Shown here piece after piece: positions 24,317-32,891 of a DNA stretch of 46,869 nucleotides. The translations under genes were made by a program, and so were the position numbers. Origin of the DNA: CAZIKB01 sp964539665 (GTDB taxonomy: Bacteria; Zhuqueibacterota; Zhuqueibacteria; Oceanimicrobiales; Oceanimicrobiaceae); contig CAZIKB010000046.1 of assembly GCA_964539665.1 (NCBI GenBank), positions 1 to 46,869 of the forward strand. Direction: 5' to 3'. The number at the start of each line of letters is the position of its first letter. Positions within the stretch are counted from its first letter, which is position 1. The notes beneath the pieces were generated by a model. That model was not told where the DNA came from. It did no database searches and worked only from the letters and a program-made list of their open reading frames with translations.

Positions 24317-24870
24317 AAACCGTCTTTATTTTTGCTTTTCTGTTTACGCTATTTGCATGTAGTGAAAAACAAAACAAAGGTACAAATGAAAATAGCCTTG
24401 AGGCAAAAGCAGCACAGACCGCAGAAAAGGAAGCGATCGGCAATTATGTTGTTGAGCCGATCGATGAGGAACGGTTTGACCAGTTAATAAAACAACGCAA
24501 TGGGAAATATCTATTATTGAATGTCTGGGCGACATGGTGTGTACCCTGTATCGAAGAATTTCCCGATCTGATTAGATTAGTAAAGGAATATGAGAACAGC
24601 AACTTTGAAATTGTCGGTTTGAGTGTGGACTATCCTGACGAAGTGGAGTCTAAAATTGTCCCTTTCCTGAAAAAACACCAGGTTAATTTCAGGGTATATG
24701 TGCGAAATTTTAAAGACGACCAGAAATTTATCAACCGCTTGAATCCGAATTGGAGCGGAGCTGTTCCAGCAACCGCAATCTATGATTCACAAGGTACCCA
24801 GAAAACATTCTTTATAGGAAAGCACAGCTTAGAGGAGTTTCAGAAAGAAATAGAGGAGGTTAGATTTTAG
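24313..24870 (+). CDS. TlpA-like thiol-disulfide oxidoreductase lipoprotein
   Basis: This 185-aa protein has a signal peptide with lipobox LFAC (Cys16) and a TlpA/ResA-type thioredoxin domain: LLLNVWATWCVPCIEEFPDL with redox Cys76/Cys79, FEIVGLSVDYPDE, and the cis-Pro loop WSGAVPATAIYDSQG. It should reduce disulfides of envelope proteins, for example during cytochrome c maturation, or counter oxidative stress. Its ATG overlaps the stop codon of the preceding thioredoxin-fold lipoprotein by four bases, so they act together: one with a single motif Cys, the other a full C-x-x-C reductase. Confidence 0.9.
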   Translation: MKTVFIFAFLFTLFACSEKQNKGTNENSLEAKAAQTAEKEAIGNYVVEPIDEERFDQLIKQRNGKYLLLNVWATWCVPCIEEFPDLIRLVKEYENSNFEIVGLSVDYPDEVESKIVPFLKKHQVNFRVYVRNFKDDQKFINRLNPNWSGAVPATAIYDSQGTQKTFFIGKHSLEEFQKEIEEVRF

Positions 24871-25427
24871 ACATTAACTGTGTCATAAAAGATAATAAAT
24901 CCCGTGGATCGGGAGTCTAAGGGATTATTTGTGGTTGAGTTTTAAAAAAGGAGCTGAGAGGTCCGAATCCCAGAAAATTTAAAGTTGCCTTTGAAAGAAT
25001 GGCAGTTCCCATGCCTGGTTTTCCATACAAACTATTGGCACTAACGAATTGAGTAAATGATACTTATTGATCGCCATGCTAAATAGCTGCGAGTTTATAA
25101 GTAAGTTTAGTACTCTCCAAAAAATCATTATAGATTCGATGACCACTGTTCATAATTCCCTTTACAGGTGGCGATTTTGCTGGCTGTATAAAAGGTTTCT
25201 AATTCTAAGAATTTGATATTGAGAAACATTATACTCAATGTTATAAATTTTAATTGAATTTAAATTAATAATTTTGTTTGTTTGATATTAAATTACGGCC
25301 TACAATCATTCTCTTATTTTTGCCCAAATAGTCAGGCAGGTATAAAAAGGATTGATTTAACGGATAAACAAGCAAGAGCGTATTCGCGAGGAATCGCCCT
25401 TTCCCACAAGCTTTTCCACCACCATCA
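24871..25427. other. 557-bp spacer with a small coding-like fragment
   Basis: The spacer separates the lipoprotein pair from the convergent cydB. A short hairpin (TCCCG-TGGAT-CGGGA, 24900-24914) follows the lipoprotein genes and could help termination. A plus-strand frame 24939-25052 without a start codon reads like protein (LRGPNPRKFKVAFERMAVPM...) but I cannot assign it. No CydX-like small membrane protein is found after cydB. Confidence 0.4.
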
Positions 25428-26474
25428 TCAATACCCATCTCCTTCAGCAGGCAGCTTCACTTTCCCTCTGAATGAATAAAATAGATAAGTAAAATAGACT
25501 CCGGCCAGTATAATTCCAATGCTCCACCAGATCAGTCCCACATTTAGACTGTACGCACCAGCCGCTGTGTTGTAAATGGTCAGATTATACTCAGTCCCTG
25601 TGGATGCTGGAAGCACGTTTGGGAATAGTGCAAACGCGGTGCTGGTCCCCATACCCAAAATAAATGTACAGGAAGAAAGAAAGGCTGCGAAGTCATTATT
25701 TTGAATTCGGAAAAAGAACATACCAATTATTCCGATTATAGCCAGCAGAGGAAAGATAAATCCCCAAAGATGCCTAAAATAATTATCCATTAATGCCGGA
25801 TGAATAGATAATGTAGATATAAATGCCAGAAAGGATGTGATGAGTACAGACCAGTTTGCGATTCGACCCATGGCTCGAGAGCGGTGCATTACCTCGTTGT
25901 CAGTTTTCATGGCTAAATAATTAGCTCCGTGTGCGGTTAAGGTGGAAAACGCCACAAATCCCATGAGCACTGTAAACCAGTCGAGAATGCCGGCCTGCGG
26001 TACAACTGTAAAAGTCGTCCAGAAGGGTTCGAAGAAATAACCTTCTGCATTAATCGGGACGCCGCGCACGATATTTCCAAGCGCGGCTCCAAAGAATATA
26101 GTTAGCAGTATGCTGGCAAAGGAGAACACGACATCCCAAAATGATTTCCACAGGGGATTGTGAATGTGGCCACGGAATTCGATGCTTATGCCGCGCAGCA
26201 TCAACAGCCAAAGTATAGTCATCAGCGGCAGGTAAAATCCGCTAAAGCTGGAGGCGTACAGTAATGGAAAAGCAAAATACATCACACCGCCCGCTGCAAT
26301 CAGCCAGACTTCATTACCGTCCCAAACCGGGCCTATAGCGTTTAAAATTGTTCGGCGTTCGCGGTCTGATTTACCCACAGTTAGATGGACAATCCCTGCG
26401 CCTAAATCAAATCCATCCAGAACAACATACATAATGAACATGAAAGTTACAGCAATAAACCAGAAGGTCTCCAT
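25428..26474 (-). CDS. cydB: Cytochrome bd oxidase subunit II
   Basis: This 348-aa polytopic protein is subunit II of the bd-type quinol oxidase, which reduces O2 to water at low oxygen without proton pumping. It has the subunit II hallmarks: MYVVLDGFDLGAGIVH at the N-terminus, NAIGPVWDGNEVWLIAAGG (46-64), FPLLYASSFSGFYLPLMTIL and LRGISIEFRGH. About eight or nine membrane helices are apparent, and the length is normal. It follows cydA on the same strand after an unusually long, AT-rich 180-bp spacer (26475-26654). That spacer is full of CAAAT-type words and carries no gene. Confidence 0.95.
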   Translation of the reverse strand: METFWFIAVTFMFIMYVVLDGFDLGAGIVHLTVGKSDRERRTILNAIGPVWDGNEVWLIAAGGVMYFAFPLLYASSFSGFYLPLMTILWLLMLRGISIEFRGHIHNPLWKSFWDVVFSFASILLTIFFGAALGNIVRGVPINAEGYFFEPFWTTFTVVPQAGILDWFTVLMGFVAFSTLTAHGANYLAMKTDNEVMHRSRAMGRIANWSVLITSFLAFISTLSIHPALMDNYFRHLWGFIFPLLAIIGIIGMFFFRIQNNDFAAFLSSCTFILGMGTSTAFALFPNVLPASTGTEYNLTIYNTAAGAYSLNVGLIWWSIGIILAGVYFTYLFYSFRGKVKLPAEGDGY

Positions 26475-26654
26475 TTCAATTTCCTTAATAAAAAATTACT
26501 ATATACCCTTAAATATTCACCACGGAAACACACGGCGATGAAGCCGCAAATCACAAATTACAAATGAACAAATCCCAAATAAATCTCAAGATTCAAAACT
26601 TAAAATCTTAAATAACATTCATGGTGATGTCCACCAAGAATAAACAATCATCAA

Positions 26655-27989
26655 TCATCCATGTACAGTCTTACTCCCCGGTCCGTGGAAAACTTCTCGT
26701 AATACTAAAAACAGGAAAAGCAGTCCAAGTAAAGCGTACATTCCCATAAAACCAAGTAAAGTGAACAGGCTGTTGCCAGCCGAAACAGTCGGGGAAATGC
26801 CTTCGGCTGTGCGAAGTAAACCATACACCAGCCAGGGTTGTCGCCCCAATTCCGCGGTCATCCAGCCGGTGGTGTTAGCAATATAGGGAAATGGAAAGCT
26901 GAGCATTAAAGTCCACAGGAACCAATGAGATGAAAACAGTTTACGTTTCCACAAAAGGAAAACCGCCAGACTCATTATCGCCATAAAGATAGTGCCCAGT
27001 CCTACCATAATATGATAAGAATAGTAAAGGAGTGGGATGCTGGTGGGCCAGTTTTCTCTCGGGAAAGCGTCCAAACCCTTGACTTCTGCTTTCCATCTGT
27101 AGTAAGTCAGGAAACTGAGCAATCTGGGAATGTGAATTGGATTATCAATTTTCAGCTTGTCCATATCTGGCTGGCCGACAATGACAAGTTCAGCGCCCTC
27201 CTTCGTTTCAAAGAGGCCCTCCATTGCAGCCAAAGTTACTGGTTGGAATTGAGCAACGTTTTTGCCCTGACCATCGCCAGTCGGAAGCGCCACCAAAACA
27301 GACGAAATGAATCCAGCAATAACACCAAGTTTTATGAACATCCTGCCGTATTCAACATCCCGATTAGATAATATGTAGAAGGCGCCTACTGATGACATCA
27401 CAAACGCTGCGGTTACTACCGAGCCGAGCATGTTGTGCGCATACTGCCACCCGATCCAGGGATTTAACAGCAATCCCCAAAAACTGGTTAGCTGTACTGT
27501 CGCATTTGTAGTAATTTCATAAGCAACCGGGTGCTGCATCCAGGCATTGGTAGCTATAATAAAATAGCCGGAAATCCAGGAACCAAGGAAAACCATGAAT
27601 GCTGCAAAGAAATGACCGACCTGTCCCAATTTCTTTTCCCCAAACAAAAAAAGTCCCAAAAAACTGGACTCAAGAATGAACGCAAACATGCCCTCCATGG
27701 CCAGAGTCTGACCGATGACTCCGCCGGCAAATGTTGAAAATTTTGCCCAATTCGTGCCAAATTGAAATTCCATTGGAATGCCGGTTACAACCCCGACAGT
27801 AAAGTTCACAGCAAATATTTTTGCCCAGAACCGGGCACTGATATTATATCGTTCCTCTTTTTTCCAAAGAGCTAAACCTTTCAGAATCACAATGAGTAAG
27901 CCCAGGCCCATGGTCAGTTGTGGGAAGAGATAATGGAACATTATTGTGAAGGCAAATTGAAATCTACTTATATCTATGACGTCTTCCAT
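26655..27989 (-). CDS. cydA: Cytochrome bd oxidase subunit I, short Q-loop type
   Basis: This 444-aa subunit I carries the heme ligands His19, His185 and Met328, the conserved Glu99 (AMEGMF) and Glu107 (ILESSF), and GRQPW at 382-386 (TAELGRQPW). At 444 aa it is of the short Q-loop class (E. coli CydA is 522 aa). In the Q-loop core, FQPVTLAAMEGLF, Glu257 is present but residue 252, lysine in E. coli, is threonine. Its ATG overlaps the stop codon of the Lon-like protease by one base (TAATG), so translation is coupled to that gene. Confidence 0.95.
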   Translation of the reverse strand: MEDVIDISRFQFAFTIMFHYLFPQLTMGLGLLIVILKGLALWKKEERYNISARFWAKIFAVNFTVGVVTGIPMEFQFGTNWAKFSTFAGGVIGQTLAMEGMFAFILESSFLGLFLFGEKKLGQVGHFFAAFMVFLGSWISGYFIIATNAWMQHPVAYEITTNATVQLTSFWGLLLNPWIGWQYAHNMLGSVVTAAFVMSSVGAFYILSNRDVEYGRMFIKLGVIAGFISSVLVALPTGDGQGKNVAQFQPVTLAAMEGLFETKEGAELVIVGQPDMDKLKIDNPIHIPRLLSFLTYYRWKAEVKGLDAFPRENWPTSIPLLYYSYHIMVGLGTIFMAIMSLAVFLLWKRKLFSSHWFLWTLMLSFPFPYIANTTGWMTAELGRQPWLVYGLLRTAEGISPTVSAGNSLFTLLGFMGMYALLGLLFLFLVLREVFHGPGSKTVHG

Positions 27990-30430
27990 TATTTCTTCTC
28001 CTCCCCAGCAAAGAATTCTTTCATGCCCAACGCAAGTTCTCTCAGTCGCGCATCTACTAAGGAATTCACAGAGTCTTCAGGATAATTACCGTCTGCGGTT
28101 TTCTGGCCGGACGGAACGCCGGTTAAAATTTCAATCCCTTCGTCAATTGTTTTAATTGGGTAGACATGAAACTTACCCGCTTTTACTGCTCCCACTACCT
28201 CTGGCTTTAGCATGAGATCCCGGACGTTTTGATGAGGAATCATGACGCCCTGATCTTTGGTAAGTCCCTTTGCTATGCATACCTCAAAAAAACCTTCCAC
28301 TTTTTGGTTTACTCCGCCTATGGGTTGAATCTCACCCTTTTGATTCACCGAACCGGTCACGGCAATGTCCTGTCTCAACGGTAATCCCGAAAGCTCGGAA
28401 AGGATGGCATAAATTTCAGTCGATGATGCGCTGTCGCCATCCACACCGGAGTAGGATTGTTCAAAAGCCAGGCTGGCGCTCATGCTAAGCGGTTTGTCTT
28501 GCGCATATTTCCCTCTCAAATAACCTCCGATAATCAGCACACCTTTGTTGTGGGTCTTACCGCTTAAATCAGCTTCACGTTCTATGTTGATGATGCCGGC
28601 TCGCCCCATGCTCACTTCAGCCGTAATTCTGGTAGGTCGACCAAAACTGTAATCACCCATATTGTAAACAGAAAGTCCATTTATCTGTCCCGCCTTTTTC
28701 CCCTCGATGTCAATCATTATCACCCCCTCCTCAATCATCTCCTGTAACTTTTCTTTTACAATTTTGGAACGATAACCTTTTTCATCAATTGCTTTGTTTA
28801 CATGCTCGCCATCAACCACTTTACTTTTACTTTCCTTTGCCCAGAACTGAGCTTCACGCAAAACATCAGCAATGTCGCTGAATCGTGTGGATATTTTATT
28901 TTGTCTGCCGGCCAAACGCACGCCGTATTCGATCACTTCAGCCACACCGCAACTTGAAAAAGGCAGCAATTTTTCTTCTTCGCAAATCTTTTTTACAAAA
29001 GTTGTGTAATTGTTAATCGCCCCATCATCTTTGGACATAACAGTATCGAATTCAGCTTTCACTTTGAATATCTTTTTAAAATCTTCATCGTAAAAATATA
29101 GTTGCTGATACCAGTGTGCATCGCCAATAATCACCACCTTTAAATTCACATCTACCGCTTCAGGCTTCAAAGCAAATGTGGAAGAAAGGTAAAATGGATC
29201 AAAAGCCTGGATGTCCAGTTTACGGTGTTTTAAGGTACGTTTTAAAGCAGCCCAAACTCCCTGTTCAACCAAAGTATCTAAAAGATTTAATACTAAGTAG
29301 CCGCCGTTGGCTTTTAATATGGAGCCTGCTTTGATTTTGGTGAAGTCAGAATGCCAGGCCCCTGACCGGTCAGGAGTGCGTTCAATGGTTCCAAATAAGT
29401 TTTTATAGTTTGGCGCTGTTTCGATGACAACTGGTACACGTTTTAATTTGGAATTATCAACCAAAACATTCACTTTATATTCTAAAAAATTATCTGACTG
29501 GGGTTTCGGGACACCTGCAAAATCCTTCGGTTGCTGCTTTTCTTCTTTTTCATGGAAACGTTCCAAATTTTGTAATATGTGGTTTTGCACTTCATCCAAA
29601 TAATCCTGAACGTTCACCGCGATAAATTTTTCTTTTAACTCATTTATTAAATCTTTCACTACAGGCAAGCAGGTTTTGTATGTGAGCTCATTCAAAGCTG
29701 TCTCAACCTTTTTTTCAATTTTCCGGCCTTCTCTCAATGTATTCTCTAACTGCTCGGTTAAGGCTTCATGCTTTTTGCGTAAATCTTCAAGATTTTTTTT
29801 GGTCATCTCGCCTTTTTCTACCATGCCTGCTAATTTATCCCACGGCACAACCTCTTCTTTAACCACCGGAAAAATTTGTGGACTGGTAATGGGTCCCATT
29901 TGAACCTGTACCAAAGCAAAGCTATCTTTTCTTAACTTTGTCTCTAAATTTTTAAAAAGCGACTTCGAGCTGTCTTCCAACTTGACTAAAACCGCTTTGC
30001 GGCGTTTTTTGTATTCGTCGCTTTCAAAAATCTTAGGAATATTTTTTCTGAGGTATTTAATCATACCTTCCATGCTTTTAGCAAGAGCACAGCCATTACC
30101 AGCAGGCAGGCTTAAAACACTGGGCGAATCGTGATGAGTAAAATTATAAACGTAGCAAATGTCATCCGGAACCGCACCCTTAGTATCGATTCGTTCCAGA
30201 ATGTGTTTGACGGTTGTGGTTTTGCCAGTGCCTGTCAGGCCTGCTACAAATATGTTGTAGCCGGGGCTTTTTACTTCCAGTCCCAGCTTGATGGCTTTCA
30301 AAGCACGTTCCTGACCGATGATTTCATCGCAGCATTTTAAGTCATCGGTGGTTTTAAATCCAAGCGAATCAGGCTCGCACTGCCAGCGGAGATTTTCCAC
30401 AGGTACTTCTTTGTATTTTAATTTGCTCAT
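27989..30430 (-). CDS. Lon-like ATP-dependent protease (AAA plus S16 peptidase)
   Basis: This 813-aa protein belongs to the LonB/Lon-related group annotated as AAA family ATP-binding protein with a Lon protease domain. Walker A is GLTGTGKT at 64-71. A long coiled-coil insertion (about 135-300, Lys/Glu-rich) splits the ATPase region, and the second ATPase part includes VDVNLKVVIIGDAHW near 430-440. The S16 domain (about 575-770) has the catalytic dyad Ser667 (GVDGDSASS) and Lys710 (GGVNQKVEG). It presumably degrades cytoplasmic proteins. It heads a transcript with cydA and cydB, with a one-base stop/start overlap. Its leader has four copies of a 13-bp motif. The ATG at 30430 follows GGAGG. Confidence 0.93.
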   Translation of the reverse strand: MSKLKYKEVPVENLRWQCEPDSLGFKTTDDLKCCDEIIGQERALKAIKLGLEVKSPGYNIFVAGLTGTGKTTTVKHILERIDTKGAVPDDICYVYNFTHHDSPSVLSLPAGNGCALAKSMEGMIKYLRKNIPKIFESDEYKKRRKAVLVKLEDSSKSLFKNLETKLRKDSFALVQVQMGPITSPQIFPVVKEEVVPWDKLAGMVEKGEMTKKNLEDLRKKHEALTEQLENTLREGRKIEKKVETALNELTYKTCLPVVKDLINELKEKFIAVNVQDYLDEVQNHILQNLERFHEKEEKQQPKDFAGVPKPQSDNFLEYKVNVLVDNSKLKRVPVVIETAPNYKNLFGTIERTPDRSGAWHSDFTKIKAGSILKANGGYLVLNLLDTLVEQGVWAALKRTLKHRKLDIQAFDPFYLSSTFALKPEAVDVNLKVVIIGDAHWYQQLYFYDEDFKKIFKVKAEFDTVMSKDDGAINNYTTFVKKICEEEKLLPFSSCGVAEVIEYGVRLAGRQNKISTRFSDIADVLREAQFWAKESKSKVVDGEHVNKAIDEKGYRSKIVKEKLQEMIEEGVIMIDIEGKKAGQINGLSVYNMGDYSFGRPTRITAEVSMGRAGIINIEREADLSGKTHNKGVLIIGGYLRGKYAQDKPLSMSASLAFEQSYSGVDGDSASSTEIYAILSELSGLPLRQDIAVTGSVNQKGEIQPIGGVNQKVEGFFEVCIAKGLTKDQGVMIPHQNVRDLMLKPEVVGAVKAGKFHVYPIKTIDEGIEILTGVPSGQKTADGNYPEDSVNSLVDARLRELALGMKEFFAGEEKK

Positions 30431-30512
30431 TTATTCCTCCATAATTCAAAATACACTTTTATGCAAATACCCATAGTCAGCGAATAGATTCTAAAGGATC
30501 ATAAAAAATTAA

Positions 30513-30599
30513 TAATTATTTTGGCAGAATAATTCAGGACAAAATAATTAGAAATACTATGTTGAATAAATTAATCATTTTGACAGTAATTATTTTGCC
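30513..30599. promoter_or_regulatory. Four-copy 13-bp motif in front of the Lon-like/cydAB genes
   Basis: TAATTATTTTGGC (30513-30525), its inverted copy GACAAAATAATTA (30538-30550), TAATCATTTTGAC (30572-30584) and TAATTATTTTGCC (30587-30599) lie within 87 bp. The first two form a 12/13 inverted repeat around a 12-base loop; the last two are tandem with two bases between. Nothing else is encoded here. Candidate operator cluster for the protease-oxidase operon. Confidence 0.6.
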
Positions 30600-30632
30600 A
30601 TTCTATAATCATACTAAATTTTTAAAGTGTTC

Positions 30633-32207
30633 TTAAACTACAAATATTTTTTGGTAATGGTTTTCTATTACCGCACTAAAATTTTCACGATAAGCTTTCA
30701 TCGCGGCAGGTAATTGCTCCAGGATATCGCCTGCCACCAGACCATCCTCTCCTGTTTTGACTGCGGCCAGGTCGCCGGCAAAACCGTGCATGAAAACACC
30801 CATTCGGACCGCCTCCTCAAGAGTAAGTCCAAGACAGAACATGGCGGCAATGGCTCCGGTTAAAACATCGCCGCTGCCTGCCGTAGCCATACCTGGATTA
30901 CCACTGAGATTGACGTACATTTTTCCATCCGGACAGCCAATCAGAGAATGAGCGCCTTTCAACACAATAGTCGCATTTAAGGATTGAGCTGTTTGCTGTA
31001 AAATATCGATTTTGTTTGCAGATATTTCGGCTATCGTTTTTTTAGTCAACCGCGTCATCTCACCTACGTGCGGAGTTAAAACGGTAGGCGCTTTTCGATT
31101 TTTGATGCATGCCAAATCGCTGGCAACCGCCGTAATGCCGTCTCCATCAATAAGCAAAGGTTTTTGAATCCCGGCGATTAATTCCCTGACCAGCTCCTGA
31201 GTTTCTTCATTTAAGGACAGGCCCGGCCCAATGACGACCAAATCCACCGTTTCTGAGAATTTCAAAAGCTCCTGTTTGTTTGCATTGCTGATGCTTCCCG
31301 AAGTCGTGCTTTTTTGCGGCACAAGAATGATTTCGCTGCCTTTGTTGCCTATAAAAGGAGCCACGGTATCCGGAGTGGCCAGAAAAGAAAGTCCGCCGCC
31401 TGCTTTCAAAAAGGACATGGCGGCAAAATTGGGCGCACCCAAATAATTTGATGAACCTGCGATAAAAAGCGCCTTGCCATAACTGCCCTTGTGGCTATCC
31501 TGATTTCTTGGACGTAAAGGTGTGAAATCGCTGGTAGTAATTTTAATCTGGTCTGCATTGTACAACTCAGGCGGAAAGGAAATATGCGTGACGAACAATT
31601 TACCACCTAGTTCAAATCCTGGATAAAGAATATTGCCGATTTTGGGTAAGCCAAACGTAATGGTGTAATCCGCTTTGACTGCCGCACCCATTACCTGCCC
31701 GGTATCCCCATGTACACCCGAAGGAATATCGAGGCTGTAAACGGTTTTTGGGGACTCGTTGATTAAATCGATGACCTGTTTAAACAGGCCGCCGACTTCT
31801 CGCGCCAGCCCCGTTCCGAAAATAGCATCGATGATGACATCTGCGTGGACTACAGTCATTTTAGCTGAAGCGGCATCCTTTAGCTCAATCATTTCAATCT
31901 GGAGTTTGAACGCCATGTCGTAATTAAGTTTAGCTGTGCCCTTAAATTTCGAGGGGTCGCCTAAAATGTAGACCGTCACACTCCCGCCATTGGAATAGAT
32001 TTTTCTGGCAACCACCAGGCCGTCGCCGCCGTTGTTGCCCACACCGCAAAACACCACAAACTTTTTAGTCTGAATGCCTGTTTCTGTTAGAATAGTAAAA
32101 TAAGCGGCCAGACCGGCGTTTTCCATGAGAATTTCATCAGCAATGCCGTACAGCGTAATTGCCCGCTGATCCATTTTCCTCATTTCGTTAACACGACTTA
32201 TTTTCAT
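30633..32207 (-). CDS. nnr: Bifunctional NAD(P)HX epimerase / ADP-dependent dehydratase
   Basis: This 524-aa enzyme repairs hydrated NADH/NADPH. The N-terminal YjeF_N domain (about 1-215) epimerises R- and S-NAD(P)HX and has the FCGVGNNGGDGLVVARKI motif (53-70) and the Asp-containing VIIDAIFGTGL. The C-terminal ribokinase-like domain (about 225-505) dehydrates S-NAD(P)HX with ADP; motifs are VIGPGLSLNEET, TVLTPHVGEMTRL and LSGNPGMATAGSGDVLTGAI. Full length for the fused form. A strong GGAGGA precedes ATG 32207, 15 bp after the end of yggS, so the two metabolite-repair genes form an operon. Confidence 0.95.
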   Translation of the reverse strand: MKISRVNEMRKMDQRAITLYGIADEILMENAGLAAYFTILTETGIQTKKFVVFCGVGNNGGDGLVVARKIYSNGGSVTVYILGDPSKFKGTAKLNYDMAFKLQIEMIELKDAASAKMTVVHADVIIDAIFGTGLAREVGGLFKQVIDLINESPKTVYSLDIPSGVHGDTGQVMGAAVKADYTITFGLPKIGNILYPGFELGGKLFVTHISFPPELYNADQIKITTSDFTPLRPRNQDSHKGSYGKALFIAGSSNYLGAPNFAAMSFLKAGGGLSFLATPDTVAPFIGNKGSEIILVPQKSTTSGSISNANKQELLKFSETVDLVVIGPGLSLNEETQELVRELIAGIQKPLLIDGDGITAVASDLACIKNRKAPTVLTPHVGEMTRLTKKTIAEISANKIDILQQTAQSLNATIVLKGAHSLIGCPDGKMYVNLSGNPGMATAGSGDVLTGAIAAMFCLGLTLEEAVRMGVFMHGFAGDLAAVKTGEDGLVAGDILEQLPAAMKAYRENFSAVIENHYQKIFVV

Positions 32208-32222
32208 GTTTCCTCCGTAGAA

Positions 32223-32891
32223 TTAATACTGCCGCTCGCCAAATAATTGCGTGCCTATTCGAATTATATTAGCCCCTTCCTCGATTGCCACCCGGTAGCT
32301 GCTGCTCATGCCCATGGAAAGATAGCGCATTTCCACATTCGGAATGTTCACTTTCGCCAATTCATCGAAAGCCGATTTTGTGGCTGTGAAATAGGGCCTG
32401 GAATCTTCCGGATTTGCAGAAAACGATCCCATGGTCATCAAACCCTGGATTTTAATATTGTGAAGCTCACTCAGTTTCAGTGCAAGTTCGTGTACTTCTT
32501 CGGGAAACACGCCTGTTTTGTTCTCTTCTCTGCCACTGTTAATTTCAATTAGAACCGGCATAATTTTGTCGACTTCGCCGCAGAGCCGGTTCACTGTTTC
32601 AGCTAATCGTATTGAGTCCACAGTTTCAATCATATCAAAAAGCTGGATGGCTTTCTTCGCTTTGTTCCTCTGAAGATGACCAATCATGTGCCATTGCACC
32701 GTGTCTCCAACCACCTGAAACATACGCTCAGCTTCCTGCACATAATTGTAGCCGATTACCTGCACTCCCGCACGGATGGCTGCCTGGACTTCTTCCGCTG
32801 ATCGGGTCTTGGCAGCCGCAACCAGTAAAACATCTGTTGGTAATGAATCCAGAAATTCAGCTACTCTGTCTTCGATCGTTTTATCGTTCAT
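32223..32891 (-). CDS. yggS: PLP homeostasis protein, YggS family
   Basis: This 222-aa pyridoxal-5'-phosphate-binding protein (YggS/PROSC) has an alanine-racemase-like TIM barrel without known catalysis and keeps free PLP and amino-acid pools balanced. The PLP lysine is Lys28 (LLVAAAKTRSAEEV). Other family motifs are NYVQEAERM, WHMIGHLQRNKAKKAI, LIEINSGREENKTGVFPEE, LSMGMSSSYRVAIEEGANII and IRIGTQLFGERQ. Length is normal (220-235 aa). It is the first gene of a two-gene set with nnr; both deal with damaged or free cofactors. Confidence 0.95.
   Translation of the reverse strand: MNDKTIEDRVAEFLDSLPTDVLLVAAAKTRSAEEVQAAIRAGVQVIGYNYVQEAERMFQVVGDTVQWHMIGHLQRNKAKKAIQLFDMIETVDSIRLAETVNRLCGEVDKIMPVLIEINSGREENKTGVFPEEVHELALKLSELHNIKIQGLMTMGSFSANPEDSRPYFTATKSAFDELAKVNIPNVEMRYLSMGMSSSYRVAIEEGANIIRIGTQLFGERQY

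Noticed and set aside
24955..24972. GGTCCGAATCCC, similar to a tRNA T-arm
   Set aside because: No acceptor stem, anticodon arm or D-arm can be built around it.
25000..25015. TGGCAGTTCCCATGCC, sigma-54-like spacing on the plus strand
   Set aside because: It departs from the TTGC element and no plus-strand gene follows before the convergent cydB.
25350..25427. Short minus-strand frame after cydB as a possible CydX
   Set aside because: The 22-codon frame is charged and has no membrane helix, so it does not fit CydX.
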